Part shown: positions 1 through 8,873 of the stretch, piece by piece
Layout: every line of letters starts with the position of its first letter
Numbering within the stretch: position 1 is the first letter of the stretch
NCBI GenBank assembly: GCA_020636095.1
Contig: JACJYN010000013.1
Span: 62,001 to 126,000 of the forward strand
Source: Lewinellaceae bacterium
GTDB lineage: Bacteria > Bacteroidota > Bacteroidia > Chitinophagales > Saprospiraceae
DNA: 64,000 bases
Direction of reading: 5' to 3'
Notes under the pieces: generated by a model
Seen by the model: the letters and a program-made list of their open reading frames with translations, nothing else
Database searches by the model: none
Told to the model about the DNA's origin: nothing
Program-made: the position numbers and the translations under genes

Positions 1-34
1 GACACTTATTATCAAAGGAAAATAGAGGCTTTTC

Positions 35-1282
35 CTATTCGAAAGCCGATTTCATCATTTCCTGTTCCACTTTAGAGATTCCCAGCCGATCGGCTTTATT
101 CCGCCAGGCGTTAACGATTTTTTTCGTAGATCGTATGAAGTTTTCCGCTCTTGTGAGGTTTACTCTAAAATACTCAGCTACGCTTTTCGCCAGGTCCAGG
201 TCCAGAGCATTATCATTCTCATCAATGTTTAAGCTAAGCCCGACACCTTGCTCATTAGGATTAATATCGTAAGCGGGGGATAAACGCCAGCCCCTGTTCG
301 TCAGGAGGAAGCCGTGATTGCGCAGGTGGTCATCAGTGTTGGAAACACAAATCGAGAACACAATCCTTTTCCATAGTTCCAATAGGTCTTCTTCCGGCTG
401 TGCGCCATATCTTTCAAGAACTTCCACCAACTCCAGATAACTGGCACCATCTTGATGATTGATCCCGTCTTTATAGCCCAGCAAGGTCATGGCGGAAGCG
501 AAGTGTATCCGCTCTCCTTTATCGCTGCGGTCAAACCGCTTAGTCAGATAAGTATGGTTTTTCTGAGAAAACTTTTTTGCCATGCCTTGCGCCATGTTGA
601 TTTCCGCTTCCTCCGCCAATTTATTAACGATGAGCTCCCAAGCGCCCTGGTCTTTATCATCATTCTTGCTTGGAAACTTGGCGATCCAGAGGTGGCCCTC
701 GGGACTCAGGACACTTGCTTTGGGCCTGGCGCCGCCCAGGGAAGAACCCGGCGCCATCAACAAACGGAGCCACTTTGAAGCTTGTTGATCTTCAAAGAAA
801 TCGTCATCTTCGATTCTCAGGCTGGCGTGTTCCAATTCCCGGATGCTCGAAAAGGGAGGAGTCGGGAATGTCGTATCGTCATCCAGGAAAGGGCCTTCTC
901 TACTTAACTTGAAACGAAGCGCTCCCAAACGGGATACATCATTAACCCCCAGCAGATAATCAGATTCGAACAACCTTCTTTCTTTTCTTTTTTCCTCTCT
1001 TGCTTGAAAGGCTTCTCGCCTTTTCATCAATGTCCTTCCCCACCTATCTGGCGAGGAATCTAAGAAAATGCCGAAGTTGGGTTTCTCATCTGTAATGTAC
1101 TGAGGCCCGGTGAATAGGCGAAGGTCGGGGTCCAACACCTGTGCAAACCCACTTTGCAGCCACTGTTCGTCGTATTCGAAAGAAAAGACTTCCTCTCCAC
1201 GGACTTGTTCCGCCCGGAGCACCCCCATTTTTATGATAGACGGCAATTCCTGCCAGTCGGCATATACGATGATCTCCTTCAT
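35..1282 (-). CDS. hipA: HipA-family serine/threonine kinase toxin
   Basis: A 415-residue HipA-type kinase, the toxin of a type II toxin-antitoxin pair; known family members phosphorylate aminoacyl-tRNA synthetases and cause growth arrest. An N-terminal subdomain is followed by SSLGGARPK (the nucleotide-binding loop region, about residue 180) and by the kinase core SNTDDHLRNHG with LSPAYDINP near residues 315-340, all typical of HipA. Length matches the family (about 400-440). It overlaps the stop of hipB in a TAATG arrangement, so the two are translationally coupled with the antitoxin first. The frame is intact. The family is clear; the target is not known from sequence. Confidence 0.93.
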   Translation of the reverse strand: MKEIIVYADWQELPSIIKMGVLRAEQVRGEEVFSFEYDEQWLQSGFAQVLDPDLRLFTGPQYITDEKPNFGIFLDSSPDRWGRTLMKRREAFQAREEKRKERRLFESDYLLGVNDVSRLGALRFKLSREGPFLDDDTTFPTPPFSSIRELEHASLRIEDDDFFEDQQASKWLRLLMAPGSSLGGARPKASVLSPEGHLWIAKFPSKNDDKDQGAWELIVNKLAEEAEINMAQGMAKKFSQKNHTYLTKRFDRSDKGERIHFASAMTLLGYKDGINHQDGASYLELVEVLERYGAQPEEDLLELWKRIVFSICVSNTDDHLRNHGFLLTNRGWRLSPAYDINPNEQGVGLSLNIDENDNALDLDLAKSVAEYFRVNLTRAENFIRSTKKIVNAWRNKADRLGISKVEQEMMKSAFE

Positions 1283-1611
1283 TACTTCGTCTCCGTTTTA
1301 GGTGCTCTTTTAGGCGTTTTCAGTTCAGCATCCTGTAGTTTTCTTCCCAGGATGTCATCAGATGCTACTGCCAGCAAATCCTTTTCCAGGCCCAGCACGG
1401 ACAGAACCTGAACATATTTCCCCATAGCCACCTTCGGGCTTCCTTTCTCAATACTCCACAATGTGCTCCTGCTGATGTTTGCCCTTTCGGATACCTGTTC
1501 GGTGGAAAGCTTACGGCGAAGCCTGGCCAGTTTGATGTTCTCGCCCAAGGTAGAGAGAATCTTTTTTTCTTTAGGGCGTAAAATAGATTTCCTGGAAGTC
1601 ATAATGTCCAT
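1282..1611 (-). CDS. hipB: HipB-type helix-turn-helix antitoxin
   Basis: A small Cro/C1-type HTH protein: residues ENIKLARLRRKLSTEQVSER and NISRSTLWSIEKGSPKV form the classic XRE fold. It would bind HipA and its own promoter. I place the start at the ATG at 1611-1609; an in-frame TTG lies just upstream and a second ATG at 1602. The C terminus is a basic tail (TPKRAPKTETK). It is first in a two-gene operon with hipA. Autoregulation is likely because a perfect inverted repeat lies over its promoter. Confidence 0.9.
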   Translation of the reverse strand: MDIMTSRKSILRPKEKKILSTLGENIKLARLRRKLSTEQVSERANISRSTLWSIEKGSPKVAMGKYVQVLSVLGLEKDLLAVASDDILGRKLQDAELKTPKRAPKTETK

Positions 1612-1620
1612 TATTTCAAA

Positions 1621-1654
1621 CAAAAATAAAATTTATGTTTGGAATAACAAACAT
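1621..1654 (-). promoter_or_regulatory. hipBA promoter with overlapping operator palindrome
   Basis: On the minus strand a TTTG box (1651-1648) and a TATTTTTG box (1628-1621) are 19 nt apart, matching the Bacteroidota sigma consensus (TTTG, about 19 nt, TAnnTTTG). The -33 box lies inside a perfect inverted repeat, ATGTTTG/CAAACAT with a 6-nt spacer (1635-1654), a plausible HipB operator. The plus-strand arm also reads TATGTTTG (1634-1641), a possible -7 box for the divergent gene at 1681. Confidence 0.6.
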
Positions 1655-1680
1655 TGGATTTAAATTTACATTTAACAATA

Positions 1681-2439
1681 ATGGATAGAATGGAATTCAG
1701 TTCCCCGTGTAAAGAAGTATTACGCATCTACCTGGCGCAAGAAAAAAGCAAGACCGGAGACCAACGTCTTTTGAATCTCAGAAGCGAAGTCACTCGCCAA
1801 CTTAGGACTCCCTATAGCCTAAGGAAATTGGATGCATTTCTCGATCTTTCATTGAGTTTAGCTAAAGAACGAAGGCAGCACCAGCAATTTCTGCTGGATG
1901 CTTTCCTTGGGTTCATTCACCATCTTTTATTCGGTGGATTGTGGCAAGATGACCCTCCGGGTCAATTTATGCCTTTAGATGGCGCATTGATCGCAAAAGA
2001 ATCAGATGCCCGAAAGAAAATCATGCACCAGACTGCCCTGAAATTATTACCCTTTGCCCAGGAACTTTATCACATCCAATTGGCAAGAGATTCTTATGGT
2101 AATCAGCGAAAAGCACATGCTATCAAAATTCTTGGAAAGATCTGGGATTATTACGACACCAAGGAAGGTATGGAGTTATGCCTGGATGCTTTGAAAAGCA
2201 AATCGGAAGATTTGGTAATTGATACGGCAACCACCTTAGAGGAATATTATTCCAACAGGAAATTGCCACTATCGGAAGAAGTTCTTAAACTGCTTGAGAA
2301 TCAAGTGAAAAAATCCAAGCATATCTATTTGGTTATGGCTTGCTTAAGGGCGATGACATCAACGGGGTACATTACCAAAGGAAAATCAGCAGATCTATTG
2401 GGGGATTGGAAGGAAAGGAACGACTATCCGGTTTTTTAG
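1681..2439 (+). CDS. Unrecognised helical protein, HEAT-like
   Basis: About 252 residues if translation starts at the ATG at 1681; an in-frame TTG lies upstream at 1654. I do not recognise the family. The sequence is rich in amphipathic helices, and the C-terminal third (KSEDLVIDTATTLEEYY followed by KSKHIYLVMACLRAM) looks like two HEAT-like helical hairpins. No signal peptide or membrane segment is visible. It diverges from hipBA and may share its control region. It sits just left of the first partial att site, so it may belong to a third, older element in the same tRNA-Asp hot spot. Confidence 0.6.
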   Translation: MDRMEFSSPCKEVLRIYLAQEKSKTGDQRLLNLRSEVTRQLRTPYSLRKLDAFLDLSLSLAKERRQHQQFLLDAFLGFIHHLLFGGLWQDDPPGQFMPLDGALIAKESDARKKIMHQTALKLLPFAQELYHIQLARDSYGNQRKAHAIKILGKIWDYYDTKEGMELCLDALKSKSEDLVIDTATTLEEYYSNRKLPLSEEVLKLLENQVKKSKHIYLVMACLRAMTSTGYITKGKSADLLGDWKERNDYPVF

Positions 2440-2488
2440 AATATGCGGAGAACAGAGTGGAGGAGATGGGTTGCAACAAGGGGTAGGC

Positions 2489-2636
2489 TCTGTTAAAAAT
2501 CCGTAAAAAAAGTAACTACCCAAAAATATGTTTCAGACTGATAATCAATAAGTTGTGCGATACATGTTAAAATAAAAAACCCTTGTAAATCAATGATTTA
2601 CAAGGGTTTAATAAGTTTTGCGGTCCGGACGGGACT
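2489..2636. repeat. att-proximal direct repeat, copy A, with hairpin
   Basis: An imperfect ~145-bp repeat that recurs at 4542-4685. Shared blocks are TCCGTAAAAAAA, the CTGATAA stretch, a 33-nt hairpin and then the tRNA-Asp 3'-end sequence. The hairpin (2577-2609, arm AAACCCTTGTAAATCA) has 16 perfectly paired bases around one unpaired base. It probably represents the tRNA-proximal end of an element that integrated at this locus. Confidence 0.75.
2620..2636 (-). other. Partial att site 1 (tRNA-Asp 3' end)
   Basis: GCGGTCCGGACGGGACT matches 17 of 17 bases of the 3' end of the intact tRNA-Asp gene at 56971-56987. After that the match stops. It is the outer boundary of the 2-kb AbiE island. Confidence 0.8.
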
Positions 2637-2749
2637 GGGAGGGGTGAGATTTACTGAACTGATAATCAGCGTTTTGAATGGGGCGAATGGAGAATTGTAC
2701 AACAAATCGTACAAGAAATGAGAGGCTGGTATTTTTCGATGAAGAAGGC

Positions 2750-3570
2750 CTATCCTCCCTCCAGGAATTTGGAAAACCTGCGGAGGTGTTTTCCAAAATC
2801 CCGCCATACGTCTTCAAAATCTGGCAAGTCGTTTATCTGGTGAGACAGGAACTTCTCCCATTGGCTTTTCAGCGTTTTCTTTTTTGAACTCACCTTGTCT
2901 ACAAAATCATTAGGATTCAGCCCTTTGAATGCGGCTTTATCCTGAAAGCCAAAAATGAAATCTTCGATATCGAAGCCGTCCACTTCCAATAAGAACCACA
3001 GGTCATACAAATCTCTGGAGGTGGTTCGTTCCATTAGTGTCCGCATCTTTTCGGAGATGATCTCTCCCAGGCTATAACATTTACACACGCAATCACCTTC
3101 AGTGTCCGAGTATTCCGCATGAATGTTTCGGCCTCAGGAGCGTAATAGACTTTTTCATCCTGGCTGATATCCACCTTCAGGTCCTTTTTGGAGCCATCGC
3201 CACCGAGTGGGCCAATATAACCAGTGTAGAAGTTGACGTTGCCGGTGCTGAGTTCACTGACCTCTTTAATAGTCAGCTTTATCCGGGATTCGTCGTAAAT
3301 CCATTCGAAGGCTTCCTCAAATGCATTTAGGATTTCGTCTTTGTCAAATGTACTTCCAACAAAAGTGAAGTCCAGGTCTTCTGAGAATCGATAATCAGGA
3401 TAATAGGCTTTCTTCAGGGCGGTACCTCCTTTAAATAAGAGCGCCTCTTTCAGGTATTCATTTTGAGACAGCCCCATCAGGGCCCAAGTAATGATGTAGT
3501 CCTTTTCAATTTGAGTGTCCCGGACAGCTCTTCGGTTGGCAATGGCTTGTATTTCTCCTGGTTTTATCAT
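2750..3570 (-). pseudogene. AbiEii-family nucleotidyltransferase toxin, one frameshift
   Basis: Type IV toxin of the AbiE phage-resistance/toxin-antitoxin family. The nucleotidyltransferase motifs are present: LFKGGTALKKAY near residue 50 and RFSEDLDFTF near 65. The frame breaks at about 3080-3090; the downstream frame continues the same protein (YSLGEIISEKMRTLMERTTSRDLYDLWFLL, then a basic C terminus). Reconstructed length is about 272 residues, normal for the family. It starts 3 nt after the antitoxin stop codon. One indel separates the pieces, which may be decay or a sequence error. Confidence 0.85.
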
Positions 3571-3573
3571 GGG

Positions 3574-4395
3574 TCAGGTTTCTATTGATGAAAAAACAGA
3601 TGCCTCGTCGATATTAGCCTGTATCTTCCATTTTGAAATGTACCTTCCTTCTTTCGGGAGGCTGGGGTCCAGGCTGGTGTAGGAAGGGGAAAGTGAAGCG
3701 GCCAACGCCTCGGTAAAATCCTTTTCAATGCCGAAACCATCCAGTAGGTAACCCAGTCGCTTTCTGACAGACTGGGCGCCAAATTTGTCGAGATAATCAG
3801 CCAGCCATTCAAACTTGATGCTCTTTCTGGCCTTATATACTGCTTTTGCTATCTCAACAATTCCCCCTGCATAATCCGGCTTGTATAAGCAGTCGACCAA
3901 TGTCTTCTCCAAGTCGCTGACGGGCACCTTGTGAAAATCATCAATCCAGGTATTCCTGAAACCAAAGAAATGGCGGCGATTGTGGTAGATGAATTGAAAA
4001 GCCACGTCCTTTACCATGAACTGGCTCGGCCTGGCCTGCTTATCCACCACGACCTGTTCTATAAGGGAAGGTTGAGTTGTCAGTTCATGTATCTCCAGGG
4101 CGCTAGAATAGCCGATATAGAACTCCCGCCCGCCCGCCAGGTGGCTGGCCACGAGATGCCAGTTGGGAAAGTATGTGCTGCTATCCGCTTCATAGGGTAT
4201 GATATGAAACAGCCCGTCCTTAATTCGCAGCAGCAACCCCCGGTTCACCATACCCCGAACCAATTCTCTGACAGCTGTTTCAGAAGAGCCTTCCAGGATT
4301 TCCAAAGCGTCTTCGATACCGAAAAAGTCTTGGCCTTTTTCGATCAAAGCAGCAAGAAGGGTAGAGGATTGGTAAGAAATGGTTTTATGCTTCAT
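3574..4395 (-). CDS. AbiEi-family antitoxin / transcriptional regulator
   Basis: A 273-residue AbiEi-like antitoxin. The N-terminal winged helix (residues 8-70: LLAALIEKGQDFF, ALEILEGSSETAVRELVRGMVNRGLLLRI) is followed by the antitoxin domain with FHKVPVSDLEKTLVDCLYKP. AbiEi represses its own promoter by binding inverted repeats and neutralises AbiEii. It is the first gene of the pair, and together they are the only content between two partial att sites. The start ATG at 4395 lies directly inside an inverted repeat. Confidence 0.85.
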   Translation of the reverse strand: MKHKTISYQSSTLLAALIEKGQDFFGIEDALEILEGSSETAVRELVRGMVNRGLLLRIKDGLFHIIPYEADSSTYFPNWHLVASHLAGGREFYIGYSSALEIHELTTQPSLIEQVVVDKQARPSQFMVKDVAFQFIYHNRRHFFGFRNTWIDDFHKVPVSDLEKTLVDCLYKPDYAGGIVEIAKAVYKARKSIKFEWLADYLDKFGAQSVRKRLGYLLDGFGIEKDFTEALAASLSPSYTSLDPSLPKEGRYISKWKIQANIDEASVFSSIET

Positions 4396-4432
4396 AGTTA
4401 ATTTACCATTTTTAGACTGCTAATTTAACTAT
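4394..4432. promoter_or_regulatory. Inverted repeat at the abiEi start, probable operator
   Basis: ATAGTTAA (4394-4401) and TTAACTAT (4425-4432) form a perfect 8-bp inverted repeat with a 23-nt spacer. It covers the start codon and 5' leader of the antitoxin gene, the place where AbiEi proteins bind. Confidence 0.5.
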
Positions 4433-4541
4433 AAAGAATAAAGGATGCAATTTTCTATAGCAGAATTGCCAGGTAGAAAGTGTAATTATAGATATGGAAC
4501 ATAAAAGGGAGGCAAAGAATGTGCCTGGGAAGAGGGGGAAA

Positions 4542-4685
4542 CCCTGTAAAATATCCGTAAAAAAATTCCTACCCCAAAATATATTTTGTACTGATAACCA
4601 GGCAGTTGCACAAAACAATTTAAAATAAAAAATCCTTGTAAGTCAATTACTTACAAGGATTTAATAAATTTTGCGGTCCGGACGG
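4542..4685. repeat. att-proximal direct repeat, copy B, with covarying hairpin
   Basis: Second copy of the repeat at 2489. The hairpin (4630-4662, arm AAATCCTTGTAAGT) differs from copy A at two stem positions, and both changes are matched on the opposite arm (C-G to T-A, A-T to G-C). This suggests the structure is under selection. Confidence 0.7.
4673..4685 (-). other. Left att site (attL) of the 52-kb integrative element
   Basis: GCGGTCCGGACGG matches the first 13 bases of the tRNA-Asp 3' end at 56971. It lies 190 bp upstream of the integrase start and defines the left end of the large element. Confidence 0.75.
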
Positions 4686-4804
4686 AACACGATGAAAGAA
4701 TCTGTTTTCCGCCGTATTCCGGCTAAACCCCTCATATCATTGGCAATATAGAGATATTTTGGGTTTTTGGAAAAGCTTTTGACGGAAAAGAAGGGAGAAC
4801 AAAT

Positions 4805-4856
4805 GACAACGATTCCGACAACGTTGCCGATTTGAGTGTCGAACTCTAATTTCGTA
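4805..4856. promoter_or_regulatory. Left-end integrase arm-type sites
   Basis: GACAAC-N6-GACAAC (4805-4822) is repeated with identical spacing at the right end (56896-56913, and a one-mismatch version at 56715-56732). Next to it, ATTTGAGTGTCGAA (4830-4843) is an inverted match to the right-end TTCGACAACTCAAAT. Such end-specific repeats are typical arm-binding sites of tyrosine integrases. Confidence 0.6.
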
Positions 4857-4874
4857 ACACTTAAATTATTGACA

Positions 4875-6212
4875 ATGGCAAAGTTACCGAAACCGAAGTT
4901 CAACCTCCGGCTCCCCAAAGCAAAAAGCGAAACCCTGATCTCTCTGGTATTTCGCTACAAAGGGCAGCGGCTTGTTTACTCCACCGGTTATTCCCTCCAC
5001 CCCAAAGATTGGGACTTCAAAGCCCAAAGGCCTGTCCAGAAGGAAAGGCGACAGGATTTGTTTGTCATCAAAAGGCAGCTGGATGACCTGGCCAAATACT
5101 GCATCGACATCTTTATAGCATCAGAATATGGTGCTATAAGCGTCGAAGAGTTCAAAGGGCAGCTTGATATTAAAACAGGCAAAACATCAATTCCTGATGC
5201 CCTCCAGGGCGATCAGGAGCCGGAAAAAAAGAGGCCTACCTTTTTAGAATACCTCGACATCGAATTGGAGGAGATGAAAAGCCAGGGGATGAAATTGAGC
5301 AGCTGGGACTCTTTCGACCGGCACGCCAAAGTTATCAAGAGGTTCGCCCAGGAAGTTAGGCCGTTTGATTATGAGGATGTGGATTGGAATTTTCGCTTTG
5401 AGTTCATCGACTGGCTGGCCAGCCGCAATATCAAACTGGGCTATGGCAATAAGACGCTTAGCACTTTGCGCCAGTTTCTGGAAAGAGCCAGGAGGAAAAA
5501 ACTCCACTCCAATATAGATTATCAGGGAACGGGCTGGATGGTTCCGCAAAAGAAGGCGAAGGGGCAGATGGTAACGCTCAGCCCCGAAGAATTGCAACGG
5601 CTTGCTGATCTTAAGCTGGTTGGTTTTGCGGATAAAGTGCGAGACCTGTTTCTGATCGGGGCAGCTACCGGACAACGGTTCAGCGATTATTGCCGCTATA
5701 CTCCTGATAACTTTTACAAGACCATCAATAATATTCCCATACTCTCCATCATTTCACAAAAGACGGATACCCCCGCCAAAATTCCACTCAATATCTTTCC
5801 CTGGCTGATACCTATTTTGGAGAAGCATGAATATACTTCACCCAAAATGTCCATGCAGAAGTTCAATGTGGTTATCAAGGACATCTGCAAGAAAGCCAAA
5901 CTGAATGATAAGGTCTTTATAGTCGATCAGTATATAGGGCGAAAAGCCATCGTAAAGAAAACCTATATACCCAAGTACAAACAGGTTTCCTCCCATACCT
6001 GCCGCCGTTCTTTTGCCACCAACCTTTACCGCATGGGCTACCGCCTTGCCCAGATCATGCCCCTGACCGGGCATGCAACGGAATCTCAGCTGAGGGAATA
6101 TATCGGCATTGATAACGAGATGAATGCCGAAGAAATAGCCTTCAGCATTATGGAGAGAAGGAATAATGGCCGAAAAAGTTCCGGGGGAACTTTGAAGGTG
6201 GTGAATTCTTAG
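4875..6212 (+). CDS. Tyrosine recombinase (integrase) of the large element
   Basis: About 445 residues, Bacteroidota-type phage integrase. The N-terminal arm-binding region (RLPKAKSETLISLVFRYKG) is followed by a SAM-like core-binding domain and then the catalytic domain with ATGQRFSDYCRY (first Arg), SSHTCRRSFATNLYRMG (His-x-x-Arg) and LTGHATESQLREYIGI (His and nucleophile Tyr). The ATG at 4875 gives MAKLPKPKF; a GTG at 4836 would overlap the arm sites. It is the first gene inside attL and should catalyse insertion into and excision from tRNA-Asp. The frame is intact. Confidence 0.93.
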   Translation: MAKLPKPKFNLRLPKAKSETLISLVFRYKGQRLVYSTGYSLHPKDWDFKAQRPVQKERRQDLFVIKRQLDDLAKYCIDIFIASEYGAISVEEFKGQLDIKTGKTSIPDALQGDQEPEKKRPTFLEYLDIELEEMKSQGMKLSSWDSFDRHAKVIKRFAQEVRPFDYEDVDWNFRFEFIDWLASRNIKLGYGNKTLSTLRQFLERARRKKLHSNIDYQGTGWMVPQKKAKGQMVTLSPEELQRLADLKLVGFADKVRDLFLIGAATGQRFSDYCRYTPDNFYKTINNIPILSIISQKTDTPAKIPLNIFPWLIPILEKHEYTSPKMSMQKFNVVIKDICKKAKLNDKVFIVDQYIGRKAIVKKTYIPKYKQVSSHTCRRSFATNLYRMGYRLAQIMPLTGHATESQLREYIGIDNEMNAEEIAFSIMERRNNGRKSSGGTLKVVNS

Positions 6213-6254
6213 CTGTTGAAAATAAAAAATTATCAAACCGTAAAATAACATCCA

Positions 6255-6956
6255 ATGCAAAATATGTTGATCAACGATGATTTCAGGAAGTCAATAAAGC
6301 GCCTGCGTTCCGTTTTACCTGCACTTAGTTTCGGGCTGCTGATCTCCACTTACCTGATCTCGGCCATAATAATGGGCATCTTTCATGCCCAGAACGCCCC
6401 TAATATCGGGTTTCTGATAGCGGCTTATCTGGTGCCGCTTGCCATTCAGGCGGGGAGGGGAACGCTGGTGTTCTTCTTTCAGCTTAACCCCGCCCATATC
6501 CAGGGCAAATATTCCTTCGGGATAATTGCCGCTACTGCCCTGCTTGTCCTATCCCTGGTCGAAGCCTATCTGGTTTTGAATCCGCATGGATTCTCGTGGA
6601 TTATATCCGTCTCCACCCTGATGCTGATCGGCTGGGTGGTTGAAATAATGATCCTCAAGGAAACCATTTTCGCAACGCAGATAGAGCTGTTTCAGGATAA
6701 GGCGATGTGGCAGGAGGTGAGGGGGTTCTATATCGCCCGGACGGAAATGCAGCAATTTCTGGAAGGGCTGGATAACGGTAAAGTGCCAGCTTTGCCGATA
6801 GCGGAAGAAGAAGCCAATGAGCCGGAAGAAGAAAAAGCGGAGGCTTTGCCGCCTCCGGAGAATAAGGCGCTTGATCTGCTTCAGGAACTGAATAAGCATT
6901 TGGAGGGAAAAGTACCCAGCCCTTCCCTGAACGGCCAGGAGAAGGGCAAGAACTGA
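6255..6956 (+). CDS. Predicted four-helix membrane protein
   Basis: A 233-residue protein of unknown function. About four membrane segments are visible (around residues 22-42, 50-68, 85-105 and 115-135), followed by a cytosolic tail that becomes very acidic (EEEANEPEEEKAEALPPPE) before a short helical end. It follows the integrase by 43 nt in the same direction, so it is probably co-transcribed. Its stop overlaps the beginning of the next, disrupted gene. I do not recognise a family. Confidence 0.7.
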   Translation: MQNMLINDDFRKSIKRLRSVLPALSFGLLISTYLISAIIMGIFHAQNAPNIGFLIAAYLVPLAIQAGRGTLVFFFQLNPAHIQGKYSFGIIAATALLVLSLVEAYLVLNPHGFSWIISVSTLMLIGWVVEIMILKETIFATQIELFQDKAMWQEVRGFYIARTEMQQFLEGLDNGKVPALPIAEEEANEPEEEKAEALPPPENKALDLLQELNKHLEGKVPSPSLNGQEKGKN

Positions 6957-7120
6957 CAAGTGCCACCTTTTACGGTGTTACCCTGGATAAAGATGACCCA
7001 TTTTTAGGGCATAACCTTGACCGGCTGGAAAAGAGGTTTCGGGAGCGTTATTATTCCTCTGTTGAGAAAAACTGCCAGAGGAAAAAGGATGGCAAAGCCC
7101 CTCATCAGACGGTTTTGAAG

Positions 7121-8649
7121 TAGGGTGTTCGGTTTGTCAACTATGTGACGCACCGCTTTTTAGCTCTTTATCCATTCGTTTTCGTAGTCCGTAGTGATTG
7201 TGGCATACGTTTTCGTTTTGCCAGTCAATCACCTGCTGACAACTTACCGTTTTCATTGATAGCTGGATGAAGCTTGCCGTGATGGGCTGGTTATACAAAC
7301 TGATGGACAGCACATCGGCGCTGATCGCCTTCATACCCCCCTTGTTTTTGTATCGCCCGAACGTACTTTCGATAATCTCCGAACAACATAGCAGCCGCTC
7401 GTAGTGCTCAAGAAGTGCTGCGTGTTGCTCGAAGTAAGCATCTATACGTTTGATAAACGTTGTAGCCTTGTGGCTCATTACCGCTTGTTTTGCTTGATAG
7501 GCACGCGAACGTTTGTGCCATAATTGACGACTGTGATCGCACAGGTACTTAGATTTTGAGAATGGCTGAAGCGATCACGGTAAGTTCCTTAACTTGACGT
7601 AAACGGCGCAAAATCGTTACTACCTTCCGGTAGAAGGCAATCTTGGTACCTTGCGTCAGGGGTAGTTTCTCCCAGTAACTATCCATCCGATCCGCCCACT
7701 TGACGATGGTAAAGATGCGCAAAAACGGTCTTTATCCCGTAGCGTCGGAGGGAGCAAACCACTCCACTTGGCTGGGGTTCAACTGCTGGCGTAAGCTACC
7801 CAGTTGAGTACTCAGGCGACTCATCACTCGGTCGTCTTTGAAGAGTGCTTTGACTATGTTCATCATCTCGTGCGTACAATCGCTTACCCAGTCATAATTT
7901 AGTGCACGCAGAGCAGCCAGGATCGATGTTCCACGGTCGCTAATGAAGTAAGCCACTTCGATACCGGGACGAAAAGCCAGGTTGCGCTGGATGAAGTCCT
8001 GGATCAGGTACTGCTACCACGAAGGCTGTACTTCCAAACCGAGTACTTCGACGTCCGCCCCCTTAGCGGTACCGATTGACAACGATGGGGATCAAGCTTG
8101 ACACCCAACATCAAGAGAAGTTTTTCTTTGCCCATCTGGATACTTTCATCGATGATGATTACGAACGTGCCTTGTAGCTGGCGCGTATCGAGCACAGCCT
8201 GGTAGCCACACCGCAACACCCAATCGCGTACCGTAGTGTGGCTGGGTTGTTGGTAGGGTACCAGCCCATGAGCTTGGCATAAAACTCAATAGTAACTGCG
8301 GCGCAGCGTAAGGAAGATCCCGCCTGAACAACCATAAAAACGGCTAACGCCATCATCTGCGCCGGGTAGGTATGCCTAGGTACCTTCTCGGGAGCTACCT
8401 GGGTACGTAAGTGTGTAAGTTCGGCTTCTAGGCCAGTAATTCTAGATTGAGCACGGCGAAGTTGAGTTCGAGTGTTTTTATGATGGATAGTTCGAGACGC
8501 ACTCGTCTTTTTAACTTGAGATAACCTATCTTGGAGTCGTGCCCACATGGATGATTTTTTTGGTCGAACTCTAAAGTTACGAAGTGTGGGCACACTTTTT
8601 CGCTGTCCAAAAAGCGGAGCGGGATAATTACATCAAACCGAACACCCTA
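7121..8649 (-). mobile_element. Insertion sequence with DDE transposase, 10-bp target duplication
   Basis: Ends are TAGGGTGTTCGGTTTG (7121-7136) and its exact inverse (8634-8649), a perfect 16-bp terminal repeat. GGTTTTGAAG flanks it at 7111-7120 and 8650-8659 as a 10-bp target duplication. Length is 1529 bp. The transposase lies on the minus strand. I cannot name the IS family from the sequence alone. Confidence 0.88.
7137..8593 (-). pseudogene. DDE transposase of the 7.1-kb insertion sequence, frameshifted
   Basis: Several frames together encode one transposase. The N-terminal region has a coiled segment (RAQSRITGLEAELTHLR). The DDE triad is probably IIDESIQMG (D), YFISDRGTSIL (D) and EIIESTFGRYKN (E). 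Breaks occur near 8260, 8070 and 7990 and in the C-terminal part. The breaks at 8257-8262 and 8069-8074 are GGTACC sites; reading each as GGCC gives KLMGWPYQQPSHTTVRDW and RCQSAAKGADVEVL in frame. A recent element with perfect ends should not be this broken, which argues for sequence error. Confidence 0.75.
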
Positions 8650-8873
8650 GGTTTTGAAGTCTATGGAGGATAACAGGAAACGGTTTATGATGGCGAGGTT
8701 ACTGAGGCATGTTCTTCTTGAAGAGGAACTGAACCTTGAGATTTAGTGCTTTTATGAAACGTATTTGACCGTACAGTTTGGATATATTAAAAGGTCTCTA
8801 TCAAAACTCATAGCTTTTCGCATTATTCTGTAGAAAAAGAATTAAATATTTCCAGCTGTACAAAAGTAGAATG

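Larger units (their letters stand above)
6953..8746 (+). pseudogene. Short unknown gene split by an insertion sequence
   Basis: Reading SATFYGVTLDKDDPFLGHN onward from about 6953 gives an open frame that runs into the insertion sequence at 7121. Removing that element and one copy of its 10-bp duplication rejoins the frame exactly, continuing SMEDNRKRFMMARLLRHV to a stop at 8746. The rebuilt protein is about 88 residues, basic and helical, of unknown function. No ATG is visible; the frame could begin at the CTG overlapping the previous stop codon. Confidence 0.65.
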
